Positions 51,957 through 61,298 of a DNA stretch of 64,000 nucleotides are shown one piece after another. This DNA comes from Amycolatopsis xylanica (GTDB taxonomy: Bacteria > Actinomycetota > Actinomycetes > Mycobacteriales > Pseudonocardiaceae): the NCBI RefSeq assembly GCF_900107045.1, contig NZ_FNON01000001.1:992001-1056000 (forward strand), given 5' to 3'. The notes beneath the pieces were generated by a model that did not search any database, was not told the origin of the DNA, and saw only the letters and a program-made list of their open reading frames with translations. The first letter of the stretch is position 1. Every line of letters begins with the position of its first letter. A program made the translations under genes and the position numbers.

Positions 51957-53420
51957 TTGACCGAAGAACCTCGGCAGATCGCCGGTCGCTATCGATTGGT
52001 CGAGTTGATCGGCGGCGGCGCGATGGGCATGGTCTGGCGCGGTGAGGACACCTCGCTCGATCGCGTCATCGCGGTCAAGGAGCTGATCCTGCCGTTCGGC
52101 CATGGCGGGGAAGAGAAGGCCGCCGAGGCGAAGAACCGCGCGATGCGGGAGGCGCGGATCGCCGCGCGGCTGCAGCATCCACACGCCATCACGGTGTTCA
52201 ACGTGGTCGAGCACGAGGACCGGCCGTGGCTGATCATGGAGTATCTGCCGTCGAAGAGCCTGTCGGCGGTGCTGGCCGAGGACGGCCCGCTGCCGGTGGA
52301 CGAGGTCATCCGGATCGGGATCCAGCTGACGTCGGCGTTGCAGGCGGCGCACGAGGCGGGGATCGTGCACCGGGATGTGAAGCCGGGCAATGTGCTGATC
52401 GGTGAGGACGGCACGGTCAAGGTCACCGATTTCGGGATCTCGCGGGCGAGCGGGGACGCGACGTACACCGCGACCGGGGAGATTTCTGGCACGCCGGCGT
52501 TCCTGGCGCCGGAGGTGGCGCGGGGTGTCGACGCGACGGCGGCGTCGGATGTGTTCTCGCTGGGCGCGACGCTGTACACCGCGATCGAGGGCGCGCCGCC
52601 GTTCGGCACGGCGGACAACCAGATCGCGTTGCTGTACCGGGTTTCCAGCGGGGAGATCGTGCCGCCGGTGAAGGCGGGCAAGCTCAAGCCGTTGCTGCTG
52701 CGGTTGCTGGAGGTCAAGCCGGAGGATCGGCCGGAGATGGGTGACGTGCTCACCGAGCTCCGGATGCTGGCGGCGTTCGACGGCGACGAGCCGCCGGAGG
52801 TGCCTGCGGCGACCGTGCCCGCGACGCGGCGGATCGAGGAAGGGCACATGCCCGCGCCGGTTCCGCCGCCGGTGGTGGAGAAGCGGCGGCGTGGTGCGCT
52901 GATCGCGGTCGCGGTGGGTGCCGTGGTCGTGGTGATCGCGGTGGTGGCGGGGATCTTGTTCGCGCTCCGGCAGAAGGACGACACCGCGGGGCAGCAGACG
53001 CCGACGCCCACCCCGCCGCCGTCGTCGCAGGTTTCGTCTCCGGCACCGGAACAGCCGCCGGTGAGCAGCAGCGAGACGCCGCCGCCGACGACGACTTCGC
53101 CGTCGACGAGTCCGAGCGCTCCGGCCGAGCAGACGCCCGCGCAGGCGATCGAGGATTACTTCAAGCTGCTTCCCGGGAATCTGGAGGCGGGGTACGCCAC
53201 GCTGAGCGATGCTTTCAAGCAGAAGCACAGCCCGACTTTCCAGCGGTACGCCGATTTCTGGAACAGGTTCAGCGCGGTGAGCGCGGCGGTGACGGCGTCC
53301 GGCCCGAATTCGGCGTCGGCGCGCCTGACCTACACGGAGAAGGGCCGCACGTTCACCGAGAACCACACGTACACGTTGATCCAGCAGAACGGGAAGTGGC
53401 TGATCAACGCCCAGACCTAG
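51957..53420 (+). CDS. Transmembrane serine/threonine protein kinase
   Basis: A 487-residue Hanks-type kinase. The P-loop is IGGGAMGMVW, the ATP-binding Lys is in AVKELIL, the catalytic loop HRDVKPGN and DFGISRAS carry their active residues, and the activation segment is present, so it should be active. A transmembrane helix (LIAVAVGAVVVVIAVVAGILFAL) lies near 305-328. A Pro/Thr/Ser linker and an extracellular NTF2-like domain of about 95 residues follow (AIEDYFKLLPGNLEAGYATL). TTG 51957 is preceded by AAAGGG. The 3' end overlaps the convergent PHP gene by 17 bp. Confidence 0.93.
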   Translation: MTEEPRQIAGRYRLVELIGGGAMGMVWRGEDTSLDRVIAVKELILPFGHGGEEKAAEAKNRAMREARIAARLQHPHAITVFNVVEHEDRPWLIMEYLPSKSLSAVLAEDGPLPVDEVIRIGIQLTSALQAAHEAGIVHRDVKPGNVLIGEDGTVKVTDFGISRASGDATYTATGEISGTPAFLAPEVARGVDATAASDVFSLGATLYTAIEGAPPFGTADNQIALLYRVSSGEIVPPVKAGKLKPLLLRLLEVKPEDRPEMGDVLTELRMLAAFDGDEPPEVPAATVPATRRIEEGHMPAPVPPPVVEKRRRGALIAVAVGAVVVVIAVVAGILFALRQKDDTAGQQTPTPTPPPSSQVSSPAPEQPPVSSSETPPPTTTSPSTSPSAPAEQTPAQAIEDYFKLLPGNLEAGYATLSDAFKQKHSPTFQRYADFWNRFSAVSAAVTASGPNSASARLTYTEKGRTFTENHTYTLIQQNGKWLINAQT

Positions 53421-54414
53421 CCCAGGCGACGACGTCGTCGGCGGTCATGGCGGTGACGACGTCGTCGGCGTGGATGCCGCAGTTGTTCGCGCGTTCGCAG
53501 CCGTAGGCCTGCCAGGAGAGCTGGCCGGGTGCGTGCGCGTCGGTGTCGATGGAGAAGCGGCAGCCGAGTTCGGCGGCGAGGCGGAGCAGGCGCATCGGCG
53601 GGTCGAGGCGTTCGGGGCGTGAGTTGATCTCGACGGCGGTGTCGGTGTCGAGGCAGGCTTGGAAGACGCGTTCGGCGTCGAACTCGGATTCGGGGCGGCC
53701 GCGACCGGTGACGAGGCGGCCGGTGCAGTGGCCGAGGATGTTGACGCGGGGGTTGGCGACGGCGTTGAGCATCCGCTGGGTCATCTCGGCCTTGGGCATG
53801 CGGAGTTTCGAGTGGACACTCGCGACGACGACGTCGAGCCGGTCGAGCAGCTCGGGTTCCTGGTCGAGTGAGCCGTCGTCGAGGATGTCGACCTCGATGC
53901 CGGTGAGGACGCGGAACGGGGCGAGCTGGTCGTTGATCCGCTCGACAAGCTTGAGCTGTTCGCGGAGGCGGTCGGGGGACAGGCCGTTGGCGACGGTGAG
54001 GCGGGGTGAGTGGTCGGTGAGCACGATCCAGTCGTGGCCGAGGTCGCGGGCGGCGAGTGCCATCTCGTGGATGGGGCTGCCGCCGTCGGACCAGTCGGAG
54101 TGGGTGTGGCAGTCGCCTTTGAGGAGGGTGAGCAGCTCGCCGCCGTCGGGGAGTTCGGGCAGGCCTTTGGCGAGCAGTTCGGTGAGGTAGGCGGGTTCGC
54201 CGCCCGCGGCGGCTTCGGTGACGACGGCGGCCGTGGTCTTGCCGATGCCGGGGAGCGCGGTGAGGGTGCCTGCTTTGATCCGCTGCGCGAGCTGGGCGTT
54301 GCTGAGTCCGTCGATGACGCTCGCGGCCTTGCGGAAGGCGCGGACGCGGTAGGACGGTTCCCCCGCGCGTTCGAGCAGGAACGCGATCCTCTGCAGGGCT
54401 GCGACGGGCTCCAT
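53404..54414 (-). CDS. PHP-domain phosphoesterase with helix-hairpin-helix N-terminus (PolX-like without polymerase core)
   Basis: A 336-residue protein. Residues about 1-70 resemble the N-terminal 8-kDa HhH domain of family X polymerases (YRVRAFRKAASVIDGLSN, LPGIGKTTAAVV). Residues about 95-330 form a PHP domain with metal ligands in GDCHTHSDWSDGG, VLTDHSPR, VVASVHSKLRMP, ILGHCTGRL and SIDTDAHAP. The nucleotidyltransferase core of PolX between the two is absent. It is probably a DNA- or nucleotide-directed phosphoesterase. Such fusions are common in actinobacteria. ATG at 54412-54414; divergent from the YihY gene. Confidence 0.9.
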   Translation of the reverse strand: MEPVAALQRIAFLLERAGEPSYRVRAFRKAASVIDGLSNAQLAQRIKAGTLTALPGIGKTTAAVVTEAAAGGEPAYLTELLAKGLPELPDGGELLTLLKGDCHTHSDWSDGGSPIHEMALAARDLGHDWIVLTDHSPRLTVANGLSPDRLREQLKLVERINDQLAPFRVLTGIEVDILDDGSLDQEPELLDRLDVVVASVHSKLRMPKAEMTQRMLNAVANPRVNILGHCTGRLVTGRGRPESEFDAERVFQACLDTDTAVEINSRPERLDPPMRLLRLAAELGCRFSIDTDAHAPGQLSWQAYGCERANNCGIHADDVVTAMTADDVVAWARSGR

Positions 54415-54465
54415 GGGTCTGATTCTGCCCCGAAGTGCGGGGTCCGGCCGGGTGTGTGGGTAGAT

Positions 54466-55479
54466 ATGCGCGTGGGATCTTGGTGGGCGCGGGCGCGCGA
54501 ACGGTATGGCTGGCTCGATCATCTGGCGCGGGCGGTCGACCGGTACATCGAGCACAACGGGTACCACTACGTGGCCTCGATCGCGTACTTCACGTTGCTG
54601 TCGCTGATCCCGATGCTGATGGTGACGCTGTCGGTGGCGGGTTTCGTGCTGGCGGACCAGCCTGGCGTGCTCAACCAGTTGCTGCACGGCATCACCAGCG
54701 CGGTGCCGGGTCCGCTGGGCACGAAGGCGGGTGAGCTGCTGCAGGGGTTCATCGAGCAGCGGACGAAGGTCGGTGTGCTGGGTCTGGCGATCGGCCTGTA
54801 CTCGGGCTGGAACTGGATGAACGCGCTGCGGGACGCGCTCACCGCGATGTGGGAGCAGCAGCGTCCGGCGCTGCCGTTCTTCCGGACGATCGCGAAGGAC
54901 CTGCTCGCGTTGCTGAGCCTGGTGGTGGCGCTGACGGTGTCGTTCTCGCTGACGGCGTCGAGTGGCACGCTCGGGACGTTCCTGCTGAGCCTGGCCGGCG
55001 TCGACGACGCGAGCTGGGCGCACACCGCGGTGTCGATCCTGTCGATCCCGCTGGCGTTGCTCGCGGACTGGCTGGTGTTCCTGTGGGTGCTGGCGCGGCT
55101 GCCGCGTGAGCCGGTCGGCATCCGCAGCGCGATGCGGGGCGCGGTCGCCGCGGCGATCGGGTTCGAGCTGCTGAAGCTGGCCGGCGGGATCTATCTCGGG
55201 ATCGTCGGCGGGACGCCGACGGGTGCGGCGTTCGGGTCGGTGATCGGCCTGTTGTTCTTCATCGCGCTGGTGTCGCGGCTGCTGGTGTTCATCACCGCGT
55301 GGACGGCGACGGGTTTCGACGCCCCGCGCAAGGCGGTCGCGCCGCCGGGTCCGTTCGTGCTGGCGCCGGTGATGCGGCCACGCCGTTCCGGCCCGCGGGT
55401 GCTGGCGGGCGCCGTGGCCGGGAGTGTGCTGACCTTGGTGCTGGGCCGGGTTTTCCGGCGGCGCAGGCGCGACGAGTAG
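54466..55479 (+). CDS. YihY/BrkB-family inner-membrane protein
   Basis: A 337-residue membrane protein with six hydrophobic segments. The family region begins RYIEHNGYHYVASIAYFTLLSLIPMLMV; SGWNWMNALRDALTAMW and a later PTGAAFGSVIGLLFFIALVSRLLVFITAW are typical. The basic end RRRRRDE is cytoplasmic. Once thought to be RNase BN, the family has no established function. ATG 54466 is 51 bp from the divergent PHP gene. A small gene of opposite direction follows directly. Confidence 0.9.
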   Translation: MRVGSWWARARERYGWLDHLARAVDRYIEHNGYHYVASIAYFTLLSLIPMLMVTLSVAGFVLADQPGVLNQLLHGITSAVPGPLGTKAGELLQGFIEQRTKVGVLGLAIGLYSGWNWMNALRDALTAMWEQQRPALPFFRTIAKDLLALLSLVVALTVSFSLTASSGTLGTFLLSLAGVDDASWAHTAVSILSIPLALLADWLVFLWVLARLPREPVGIRSAMRGAVAAAIGFELLKLAGGIYLGIVGGTPTGAAFGSVIGLLFFIALVSRLLVFITAWTATGFDAPRKAVAPPGPFVLAPVMRPRRSGPRVLAGAVAGSVLTLVLGRVFRRRRRDE

Positions 55480-55659
55480 TCACGCCTGCTTGTCGTCGGC
55501 GTGGACGTGCAGGAGTTCGCCGAGTTCGATGAGCAGTTCGGCGAATTCGTGCTGGCGGCTCGGCGGGAGGGTGCCGGTGAGCAGTTCGGTCGCGACGCGG
55601 GGGATGTGCTCGTTGGCCGCGAGCAGCGCGCGGCTGAGTTCGCGGGTCTGCTGGTCCAT
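55480..55659 (-). CDS. 59-residue acidic helical protein, unknown family
   Basis: A frame from ATG 55657-55659 to TGA 55480-55482, preceded by the strong ribosome-binding site GGGAGGTGCC. The sequence MDQQTRELSRALLAANEHIP ... EFAELLIELGELLHVHADDK is amphipathic and helical, with the pattern of a small regulatory or antitoxin-like protein. No partner gene adjoins it. It is short enough to be skipped by a length cut-off, but the ribosome-binding site and codon use support translation. Confidence 0.6.
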   Translation of the reverse strand: MDQQTRELSRALLAANEHIPRVATELLTGTLPPSRQHEFAELLIELGELLHVHADDKQA

Positions 55660-55726
55660 GGCACCTCCCTGCTGGTGATACGGATCGTGGCCGCGCCGGG
55701 TTCACCGTGGTTAAGGTGGAGGTCTG

Positions 55727-56218
55727 ATGCGGCTGCTGATCATCTCCGACACGCACGTGCCCGTGCGCGGCCGAGTGGTGCCTGAACAGGTATGGCGTGA
55801 GGTCGAGCAGGCCGATGTCGTCGTGCACGCGGGGGACTGGGTCTCGGAGTCGCTGCTCGACGAACTCGAGCGGCGGTCGCGGTCGCTGATCGGGGTCTAC
55901 GGCAACAACGACGGGCCGGGGCTGCGTGCTCGGCTTCCGGAGATCGCGCGAGCCGAGCTGGGTGGCGTGCGGTTCGCCGTGATCCACGAGACCGGGCAGG
56001 CCAAGGGGCGCGAGGCGTGGTGTGCCGCCCAGTTCCCGGACGCGGACGTGCTCGTGTTCGGGCACAGCCACATCCCTTGGGACACCGTCGCGCCTTCGGG
56101 GCTGCGGTTGCTCAATCCCGGCTCGCCGACCGACCGGCGGCGTCAGCCGAAGCACACGTACCTGACCGCGGAGGTCCACGACGGCGCGCTGGCGGCCGTC
56201 GTTCTCCACGAACTCTGA
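55727..56218 (+). CDS. YfcE-type metallophosphoesterase
   Basis: A 163-residue calcineurin-like phosphoesterase. Metal ligands are visible in LIISDTHVPV, VVHAGDWVS, YGNNDGPG, AVIHE and VFGHSHIPWDT, and LLNPGSPTDRR is a family signature. It hydrolyses phosphodiesters such as cyclic nucleotides or generic substrates. ATG 55727. The stop is followed after eight bases by the 56227 palindrome. Confidence 0.92.
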   Translation: MRLLIISDTHVPVRGRVVPEQVWREVEQADVVVHAGDWVSESLLDELERRSRSLIGVYGNNDGPGLRARLPEIARAELGGVRFAVIHETGQAKGREAWCAAQFPDADVLVFGHSHIPWDTVAPSGLRLLNPGSPTDRRRQPKHTYLTAEVHDGALAAVVLHEL

Positions 56219-56226
56219 GCGTCGAC

Positions 56227-56254
56227 CCCGGGATAAAGCGGGCTTTATCCCGGG
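56227..56254. repeat. Palindrome CCCGGGATAAAGC-gg-GCTTTATCCCGGG
   Basis: Perfect 13-bp arms (56227-56239 and 56242-56254) with a two-base loop, eight bases after the phosphoesterase stop. It is the same family as the long inverted repeat at 33116-33176. Probably a terminator. Confidence 0.8.
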
Positions 56255-56404
56255 CTTCGTGCTGCCCGACCGTTGACTTGGGTCCGACCGGTCTGCAACT
56301 CTTGGACGAACCATTGCAAGATCTGAGCAACGAGTTGTAACTTCCCGCGCGCCGTCTCCCGGGCGCGTGTGTCCCCGCTTGCCACCTCAACGGAGAGGCT
56401 CAGC

Positions 56405-59400
56405 ATGAGAACCAGGCGATTCTTGGCGCGCGCGGCAGCCGCGACGCTCTTGGCCGGTCTGCTCATACCGGCCGTACCTGCTGTTTCGACCGCCGCGCCG
56501 GTGCTCGACCTCGGCGCGGTCACCAACCTGGACCAGGTCACGCTCACCGCGCCGTCCTCGGCGCCCCGGACACTGGCCGTGCAGGGCAGCCTCGACGGCA
56601 AGCAGTACTCGACGATCGTCGGCGAGGCGTCCTACGCGTTCGACCGCGGCACCGCGAAGATCAGCTTCCCACCCACGCTCGCCCGCTACGTCCGCGCGGA
56701 GGGCGCGCGGGTCAGCAAGCTGGAGGCGCACCAGGCGGCCGAGTCGGAGGCGAAGCTCGCGGCCACGATCACCGCGAGCTCGGCGCTGGGCGAGTACCCC
56801 GCGGCCCGGGCGGGCGACGGTGACCAGAACAGTTACTGGGAGAGCACCAACAACGCGTTCCCCCAATGGATCCAGGCCGACCTCGGCGCGTCGCTGAGCA
56901 CCAGCAGGCTCGTGCTGAAACTGCCGTCCGGATGGGGCGCGCGGACGCAGACGCTGAGCGTGCAGGGCAGCACGAACGGCTCGACCTTCAGCGACCTCGC
57001 CGCGTCGGCCGGGTACCGGTTCGATCCCGCGCAGGGCAACACGGTCACGATCACCTTCAACGCGACCACCACCCGCTACGTGCGGCTGAACATCACCGCC
57101 AACACCGGCTGGCCCGCCGGGCAGCTCTCGGAGTTCGAGGTCTACGGCCCCGCCTCCGGTGACACGCAGGCGCCGAGCGCGCCGTCGAACCTCGCGTTCA
57201 CCGAGCAGGGCACCGGGCAGATCAAGCTCACCTGGGCCGCCTCGACCGACAACGTCGGCGTCACCGGCTACGACGTCTACGCCAACAACACGCTGCGCAC
57301 CAGCGTCGGCGCGGGCGTGCTCACCTACACCGACAACCAGCCGGACGGCACCAGCGTGTCGTACTTCGTGCGTGCCAAGGACGCGGCGGGCAACCAGTCG
57401 GCCAACAGCAACACCGTGACCCGCACCGGCACCACCACCGGCACGAACCTCGCGGTCGGCAAGCCGATCACCGCCTCCTCCACGGTGCAGAACTTCGTCG
57501 CCGCCAACGCCAACGACAACAACACCGGCACCTACTGGGAAGGCGGCGGCGACTACCCGAACCTGCTGACCGTCGCGCTCGGGTCCAACGCCGATGTCAG
57601 CGCCGTGGTGGTCAAGCTCAACCCCGACAGCATCTGGGGCACCCGCACCCAGACCATCGAAGTGCAGGGCCGCGAGCAGAGCGCGTCGGCGTTCACCACG
57701 CTCGCCGCCGCGTCGGCGCAGACGTTCAACCCGGCTTCCGGCAACACGGTCACCATCCCCGTCACCGGCCGCGCCGCCGACGTGCGGCTGCGGATCACCT
57801 CCAACACCGGCGCGGGCGGCGGGCAGGCCGCGGAATTCCAGGTGATCGGCGTCCCGGCGCCGAACCCGGACCTCGTGGTCACCGGCATGTCGTGGACACC
57901 GGCGTCGCCGGTCGAAACCGACGCCGTCACGCTGTCGGCCACCGTCCGCAACGCGGGCCCGGTCGCCTCCGGCGCCACCGACGTCAACCTCTACCTCGGC
58001 GCCACCCGCGCCGGGACCGCGCCGGTCGGCGCGCTCGCGGCGGGCGCGTCGGCGACCGTCTCGGCGAACATCGGCACCCGCGAGTCGGGCACGTATCCGG
58101 TGAGCGCCAAGGTGGACGAGGGCAACAAGGTCATCGAGCAGAACGAGGCCAACAACGCCTTCACCAACCCGTCCTCGCTGGTGGTCACCCCGGTGGCGAC
58201 CTCGGACCTGATCGCCTCGCCGGTCGCGTGGTCGCCGGGCAACCCGTCCGCGGGCAACGCGGTGAGTTTCACCGTCGCGCTCAAGAACCAGGGCACCGTC
58301 GCCTCGGCGGGCGGCGCGCACGGCATCACGCTCACCGTCGCCGACGCCACCACCGGCGCGGTGCTGCGCACGCTGACCGGGTCCTACACCGGGACGCTCG
58401 CGGCGGGCGCCACGTCACCGCCGGTCGCGCTCGGCACCTGGACCGCGGCCAACGGCAAGTACACGGTCAAGACCGTCATCGCCACCGACGCCAACGAACT
58501 CCCGGTCAAGCAGGGCAACAACACCAGCAGCCAGCCGCTGTTCGTCGGCCGCGGCGCGAACCTGCCGTATGACATGTACGAGGCGGAGGACGGCGTGCTC
58601 AGCGGCGGCGCGAACGTCGTCGGCCCCAACCGCACCATCGGCGACCTCGCCGGCGAGGCGTCCGGGCGCAAGGCCGTCACGCTCAACTCGACGGGCGCGG
58701 CGGTCGAGTTCACCACCCGGGCCAGCACGAACACGCTGGTCACGCGGTTCTCGATCCCGGACTCGGCCGGTGGCGGCGGGATCAACTCGACGATCAACGT
58801 CTACGTCAACGGCACCTTCCTCAAAGCACTCGACCTGACCTCGAAGTACTCGTGGCTCTACGGCGCCGAAGCCGGGCCCGGCAACTCGCCGGGCGCGGGC
58901 GGGCCGCGGCACATCTACGACGAGGCCAGCATGCTGCTCGGCACCACCGTGCCCGCGGGCAGCAAGATCAAGCTGCAGAAGGACGCGGCGAACAGCACGA
59001 ACTACGCGATCGACTTCGTGAACCTCGAGCAGGCGACCCCGGTCGCGAACCCGGACCCCGCGCACTACGCGGTCCCGGCCGGGTTCGGGCACCAGGACGT
59101 GCAGAACGCGCTCGACAAGGTCCGGATGGACACCACCGGCGCGCTCGTCGGCGTCTACCTGCCCGCCGGTGACTACCAGACGGCCAGCAAGTTCCAGGTG
59201 TACGGCAAGCCGGTCAAGGTGATCGGCGCAGGCCCGTGGTTCACCCGGTTCCTCGCACCGTCCACACAGGACAACACCGATATCGGGTTCCGCGCGGAGG
59301 CCGCCGCCAACGGGTCGACGTTCGCGAACTTCGCCTACTTCGGCAACTACACCTCGCGCATCGACGGGCCAGGCAAGGTGTTCGACTTCTCGAACGTCGC

Positions 59401-60226
59401 CGACATGACGATCGACAACATCTGGGCCGAACACCAGGTGTGCCTCTACTGGGGCGCGAACACCGACCGGATCACCATCTCCAACTCCCGCATCCGCGAC
59501 ACCTTCGCCGACGGCGTCAACATGACCAACGGCAGCACCGACAACCACGTCACCAACATCGAGGCACGCTCCACCGGTGACGACAGTTTCGCGCTGTTCT
59601 CGGCCATCGACGCCGGCGGCGCCGACGAGAAGAACAACGTCTACGAGAACCTGACCTCGCTGCTGACCTGGCGGGCCGCGGGCGTCGCGGTCTACGGCGG
59701 CTACTCGAACACGTTCCGCAACATCTACATCGCCGACACCCTGGTCTACGCGGGCATCACGATCAGCTCGCTCGACTTCGGCTACCCGATGAACGGCTTC
59801 GGCCCCGACCCGACCAACTTCCAGAACATCTCGATCGTCCGCGCCGGCGGGCACTTCTGGGGCGCGCAGACGTTCCCCGGGATCTGGATCTTCTCGGCGT
59901 CGAAGGTGTTCCAGGGCATCAGGGTGACCGATGTGGACATCGTCGACCCGACGTACAGCGGGATCATGTTCCAGACCAACTACGTCGGCGGCCAGCCCCA
60001 GTTCCCGATCAAGGACACCATTTTCACCAACGTCAGCATCACCGGCGCCCAGAAGTCGGGTGACGCGTTCGACGCCAAGTCCGGCTTCGGCCTGTGGGCG
60101 AACGAGCTGCCGGAGGCTGGTCAGGGGCCCGCGGTCGGCTCGGTCACGTTCAACAACCTGAGGTTGGGCAACAACGCGGTGAACGTGCGCAACACGACGT
60201 CCACCTTCACCATCAACGGGATCTAG
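56405..60226 (+). CDS. Secreted GH87-family alpha-1,3-glucanase (mycodextranase-like) with multiple binding domains
   Basis: A 1273-residue exported enzyme. Signal peptide to about residue 31. Then three F5/8 type C (discoidin) domains (about 35-110, 115-250 and 350-485), a fibronectin type III domain (about 258-345), two CARDB domains (about 490-715) and a CBM35/CBM6-like domain (about 720-885). A GH87 right-handed beta-helix (about 890-1273) follows, with FADGVNMTNGSTDNHV and ARSTGDDSFALFSA carrying the conserved Asp cluster. GH87 enzymes cut alpha-1,3-glucan, a fungal wall and biofilm polymer. ATG 56405; a promoter-like TTGACT lies at 56273. The stop is two bases from a 42-bp palindrome. 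Confidence 0.9.
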   Translation: MRTRRFLARAAAATLLAGLLIPAVPAVSTAAPVLDLGAVTNLDQVTLTAPSSAPRTLAVQGSLDGKQYSTIVGEASYAFDRGTAKISFPPTLARYVRAEGARVSKLEAHQAAESEAKLAATITASSALGEYPAARAGDGDQNSYWESTNNAFPQWIQADLGASLSTSRLVLKLPSGWGARTQTLSVQGSTNGSTFSDLAASAGYRFDPAQGNTVTITFNATTTRYVRLNITANTGWPAGQLSEFEVYGPASGDTQAPSAPSNLAFTEQGTGQIKLTWAASTDNVGVTGYDVYANNTLRTSVGAGVLTYTDNQPDGTSVSYFVRAKDAAGNQSANSNTVTRTGTTTGTNLAVGKPITASSTVQNFVAANANDNNTGTYWEGGGDYPNLLTVALGSNADVSAVVVKLNPDSIWGTRTQTIEVQGREQSASAFTTLAAASAQTFNPASGNTVTIPVTGRAADVRLRITSNTGAGGGQAAEFQVIGVPAPNPDLVVTGMSWTPASPVETDAVTLSATVRNAGPVASGATDVNLYLGATRAGTAPVGALAAGASATVSANIGTRESGTYPVSAKVDEGNKVIEQNEANNAFTNPSSLVVTPVATSDLIASPVAWSPGNPSAGNAVSFTVALKNQGTVASAGGAHGITLTVADATTGAVLRTLTGSYTGTLAAGATSPPVALGTWTAANGKYTVKTVIATDANELPVKQGNNTSSQPLFVGRGANLPYDMYEAEDGVLSGGANVVGPNRTIGDLAGEASGRKAVTLNSTGAAVEFTTRASTNTLVTRFSIPDSAGGGGINSTINVYVNGTFLKALDLTSKYSWLYGAEAGPGNSPGAGGPRHIYDEASMLLGTTVPAGSKIKLQKDAANSTNYAIDFVNLEQATPVANPDPAHYAVPAGFGHQDVQNALDKVRMDTTGALVGVYLPAGDYQTASKFQVYGKPVKVIGAGPWFTRFLAPSTQDNTDIGFRAEAAANGSTFANFAYFGNYTSRIDGPGKVFDFSNVADMTIDNIWAEHQVCLYWGANTDRITISNSRIRDTFADGVNMTNGSTDNHVTNIEARSTGDDSFALFSAIDAGGADEKNNVYENLTSLLTWRAAGVAVYGGYSNTFRNIYIADTLVYAGITISSLDFGYPMNGFGPDPTNFQNISIVRAGGHFWGAQTFPGIWIFSASKVFQGIRVTDVDIVDPTYSGIMFQTNYVGGQPQFPIKDTIFTNVSITGAQKSGDAFDAKSGFGLWANELPEAGQGPAVGSVTFNNLRLGNNAVNVRNTTSTFTINGI

Positions 60227-60228
60227 GT

Positions 60229-60270
60229 CGTGAGTGGTATGGCCGGTTCTAACCGGCCATACCACTCACG
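60229..60270. repeat. 42-bp palindrome, family A, copy 2 (perfect 20-bp arms)
   Basis: Arms of 20 bp (CGTGAGTGGTATGGCCGGTT and its complement) flank a central CT. It lies two bases after the GH87 stop and contains, at its centre, the TAG stop (60249-60251) of the convergent alpha/beta-hydrolase gene, whose last residues GMAG are encoded by the repeat. It should terminate both transcripts. Confidence 0.88.
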
Positions 60271-61043
60271 AACCCCAGTACTTGGGCGACGAACTGCTCG
60301 GGGTCCCGATCGATGGCCAGGTGATCCTGGCCGTGCAGCGGTACGACGTCGGCGTGGGGGAGCGCAGCGGCGACGGCTTCGGCGGCCGGGGCGAAGTACG
60401 CCGGGCTTTCCGTGCCCAGGAACAGCCGCACCGGCACGGAAATCCGCGTGAGGCGGTCGGAGACCGTGAACTCCTCGACCGCGTCGAGCTCCCGCACGAT
60501 CGTGTGCACCGCGGCCAGCCGTGCCTGCCACACCGGGGTGCGCCTCATCGCCGGAAGCTCGGACTCCGGCACGTGGATCACCTCGCGGAAGAACGTCTCC
60601 AGCCGCGTCTGCGGATCCGGCGCCGACCGGATGCGGTCCCGGACCTTCGCGCTGAACACCGGGTTGCCCCGAGTCGGGATCGGGGGCTCGTACAACACCA
60701 TCCGCCCGATCGCGTCGGTGATCGTGGCCGCCTCCAGCGAGCACAACGCGCCGTAGGAATGCGCCACGACGTAGACATCACGCCCGGCGGCCTCAGCGAC
60801 GGCGGCGATGTCCTCACCTTCGCGCGCCAGCGCATAGGTTTCGGCTTCGGCCGTGCTCAGGCCGCGGCCGCGCCGATCCACCGCATACACCGTGAACCGG
60901 TCCGCGAGCTGGCGCAGCACCGGCGCCCAGCGACTGCGGTCGGCGGTGCCGCCGTGCACCAGCACCAGCGGCCGGCCGTGGCCGGTCACCTCGAACCCGA
61001 CGACCGAACCATCCCGCGAAACCACCGAGCCGAGCACACTCAT
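60249..61043 (-). CDS. Alpha/beta-hydrolase
   Basis: A 264-residue hydrolase. The oxyanion region is LVHGGTADRSRW, the nucleophile elbow VVAHSYGAL, and the His lies in PLHGQDHLAIDRDPEQF near the C-terminus. It is a cytoplasmic esterase/lipase-like or thioesterase-like enzyme of unknown substrate. ATG at 61041-61043. The stop lies inside a dispersed 42-bp palindrome, so its C-terminus may have been set by that element. Confidence 0.9.
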   Translation of the reverse strand: MSVLGSVVSRDGSVVGFEVTGHGRPLVLVHGGTADRSRWAPVLRQLADRFTVYAVDRRGRGLSTAEAETYALAREGEDIAAVAEAAGRDVYVVAHSYGALCSLEAATITDAIGRMVLYEPPIPTRGNPVFSAKVRDRIRSAPDPQTRLETFFREVIHVPESELPAMRRTPVWQARLAAVHTIVRELDAVEEFTVSDRLTRISVPVRLFLGTESPAYFAPAAEAVAAALPHADVVPLHGQDHLAIDRDPEQFVAQVLGFVSGMAG

Positions 61044-61161
61044 GCCCGCATGCTAGGGCCGCGCGGCGGCGCCGGTCCTGCCCAAAAGGGCGGACTCGTG
61101 AGTGCTCCGGCCGGTTCTACCGCGGGGAAAGCGCAAGTCTGGGGTGCGCTCCGATCGATGG

Positions 61162-61198
61162 TGTGGCTTTTGGGCCGCCAGATGGCCCAAAAGCCACA
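61162..61198. repeat. Perfect 15-bp-arm hairpin TGTGGCTTTTGGGCC
   Basis: TGTGGCTTTTGGGCC (61162-61176) and GGCCCAAAAGCCACA (61184-61198) flank GCCAGAT. It shares the TTTTGG-GCC / GGC-CCAAAA core with the palindromes at 4195 and 4524, which may belong to the same class. Confidence 0.8.
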
Positions 61199-61237
61199 TC
61201 ATCGCACCCTGCGGCCGCGAACTCCCGCTGGTCACCC

Positions 61238-61289
61238 GGGGTCGTGAGTGTTCCGGCCGGTTAGAACCGGCCGGAACACTCACGACCCC
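61238..61289. repeat. 42-bp palindrome, family A, copy 3, extended to 25-bp arms
   Basis: The 42-bp core (61243-61284) is perfect and is extended by GGGGT/ACCCC on each side, giving 25-bp arms around AG. The centre is the complement of the CT seen in the other copies, so the element is inverted here. A truncated copy lacking its right arm is at 61097-61124. Confidence 0.88.
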
Positions 61290-61298
61290 CTTGGCTTG

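Noticed and set aside
58415..60265. A 616-codon minus-strand frame opposite the GH87 gene
   Set aside because: It is antisense to clear beta-helix and binding-domain sequence, and its composition is Val/Arg/Asp low complexity.
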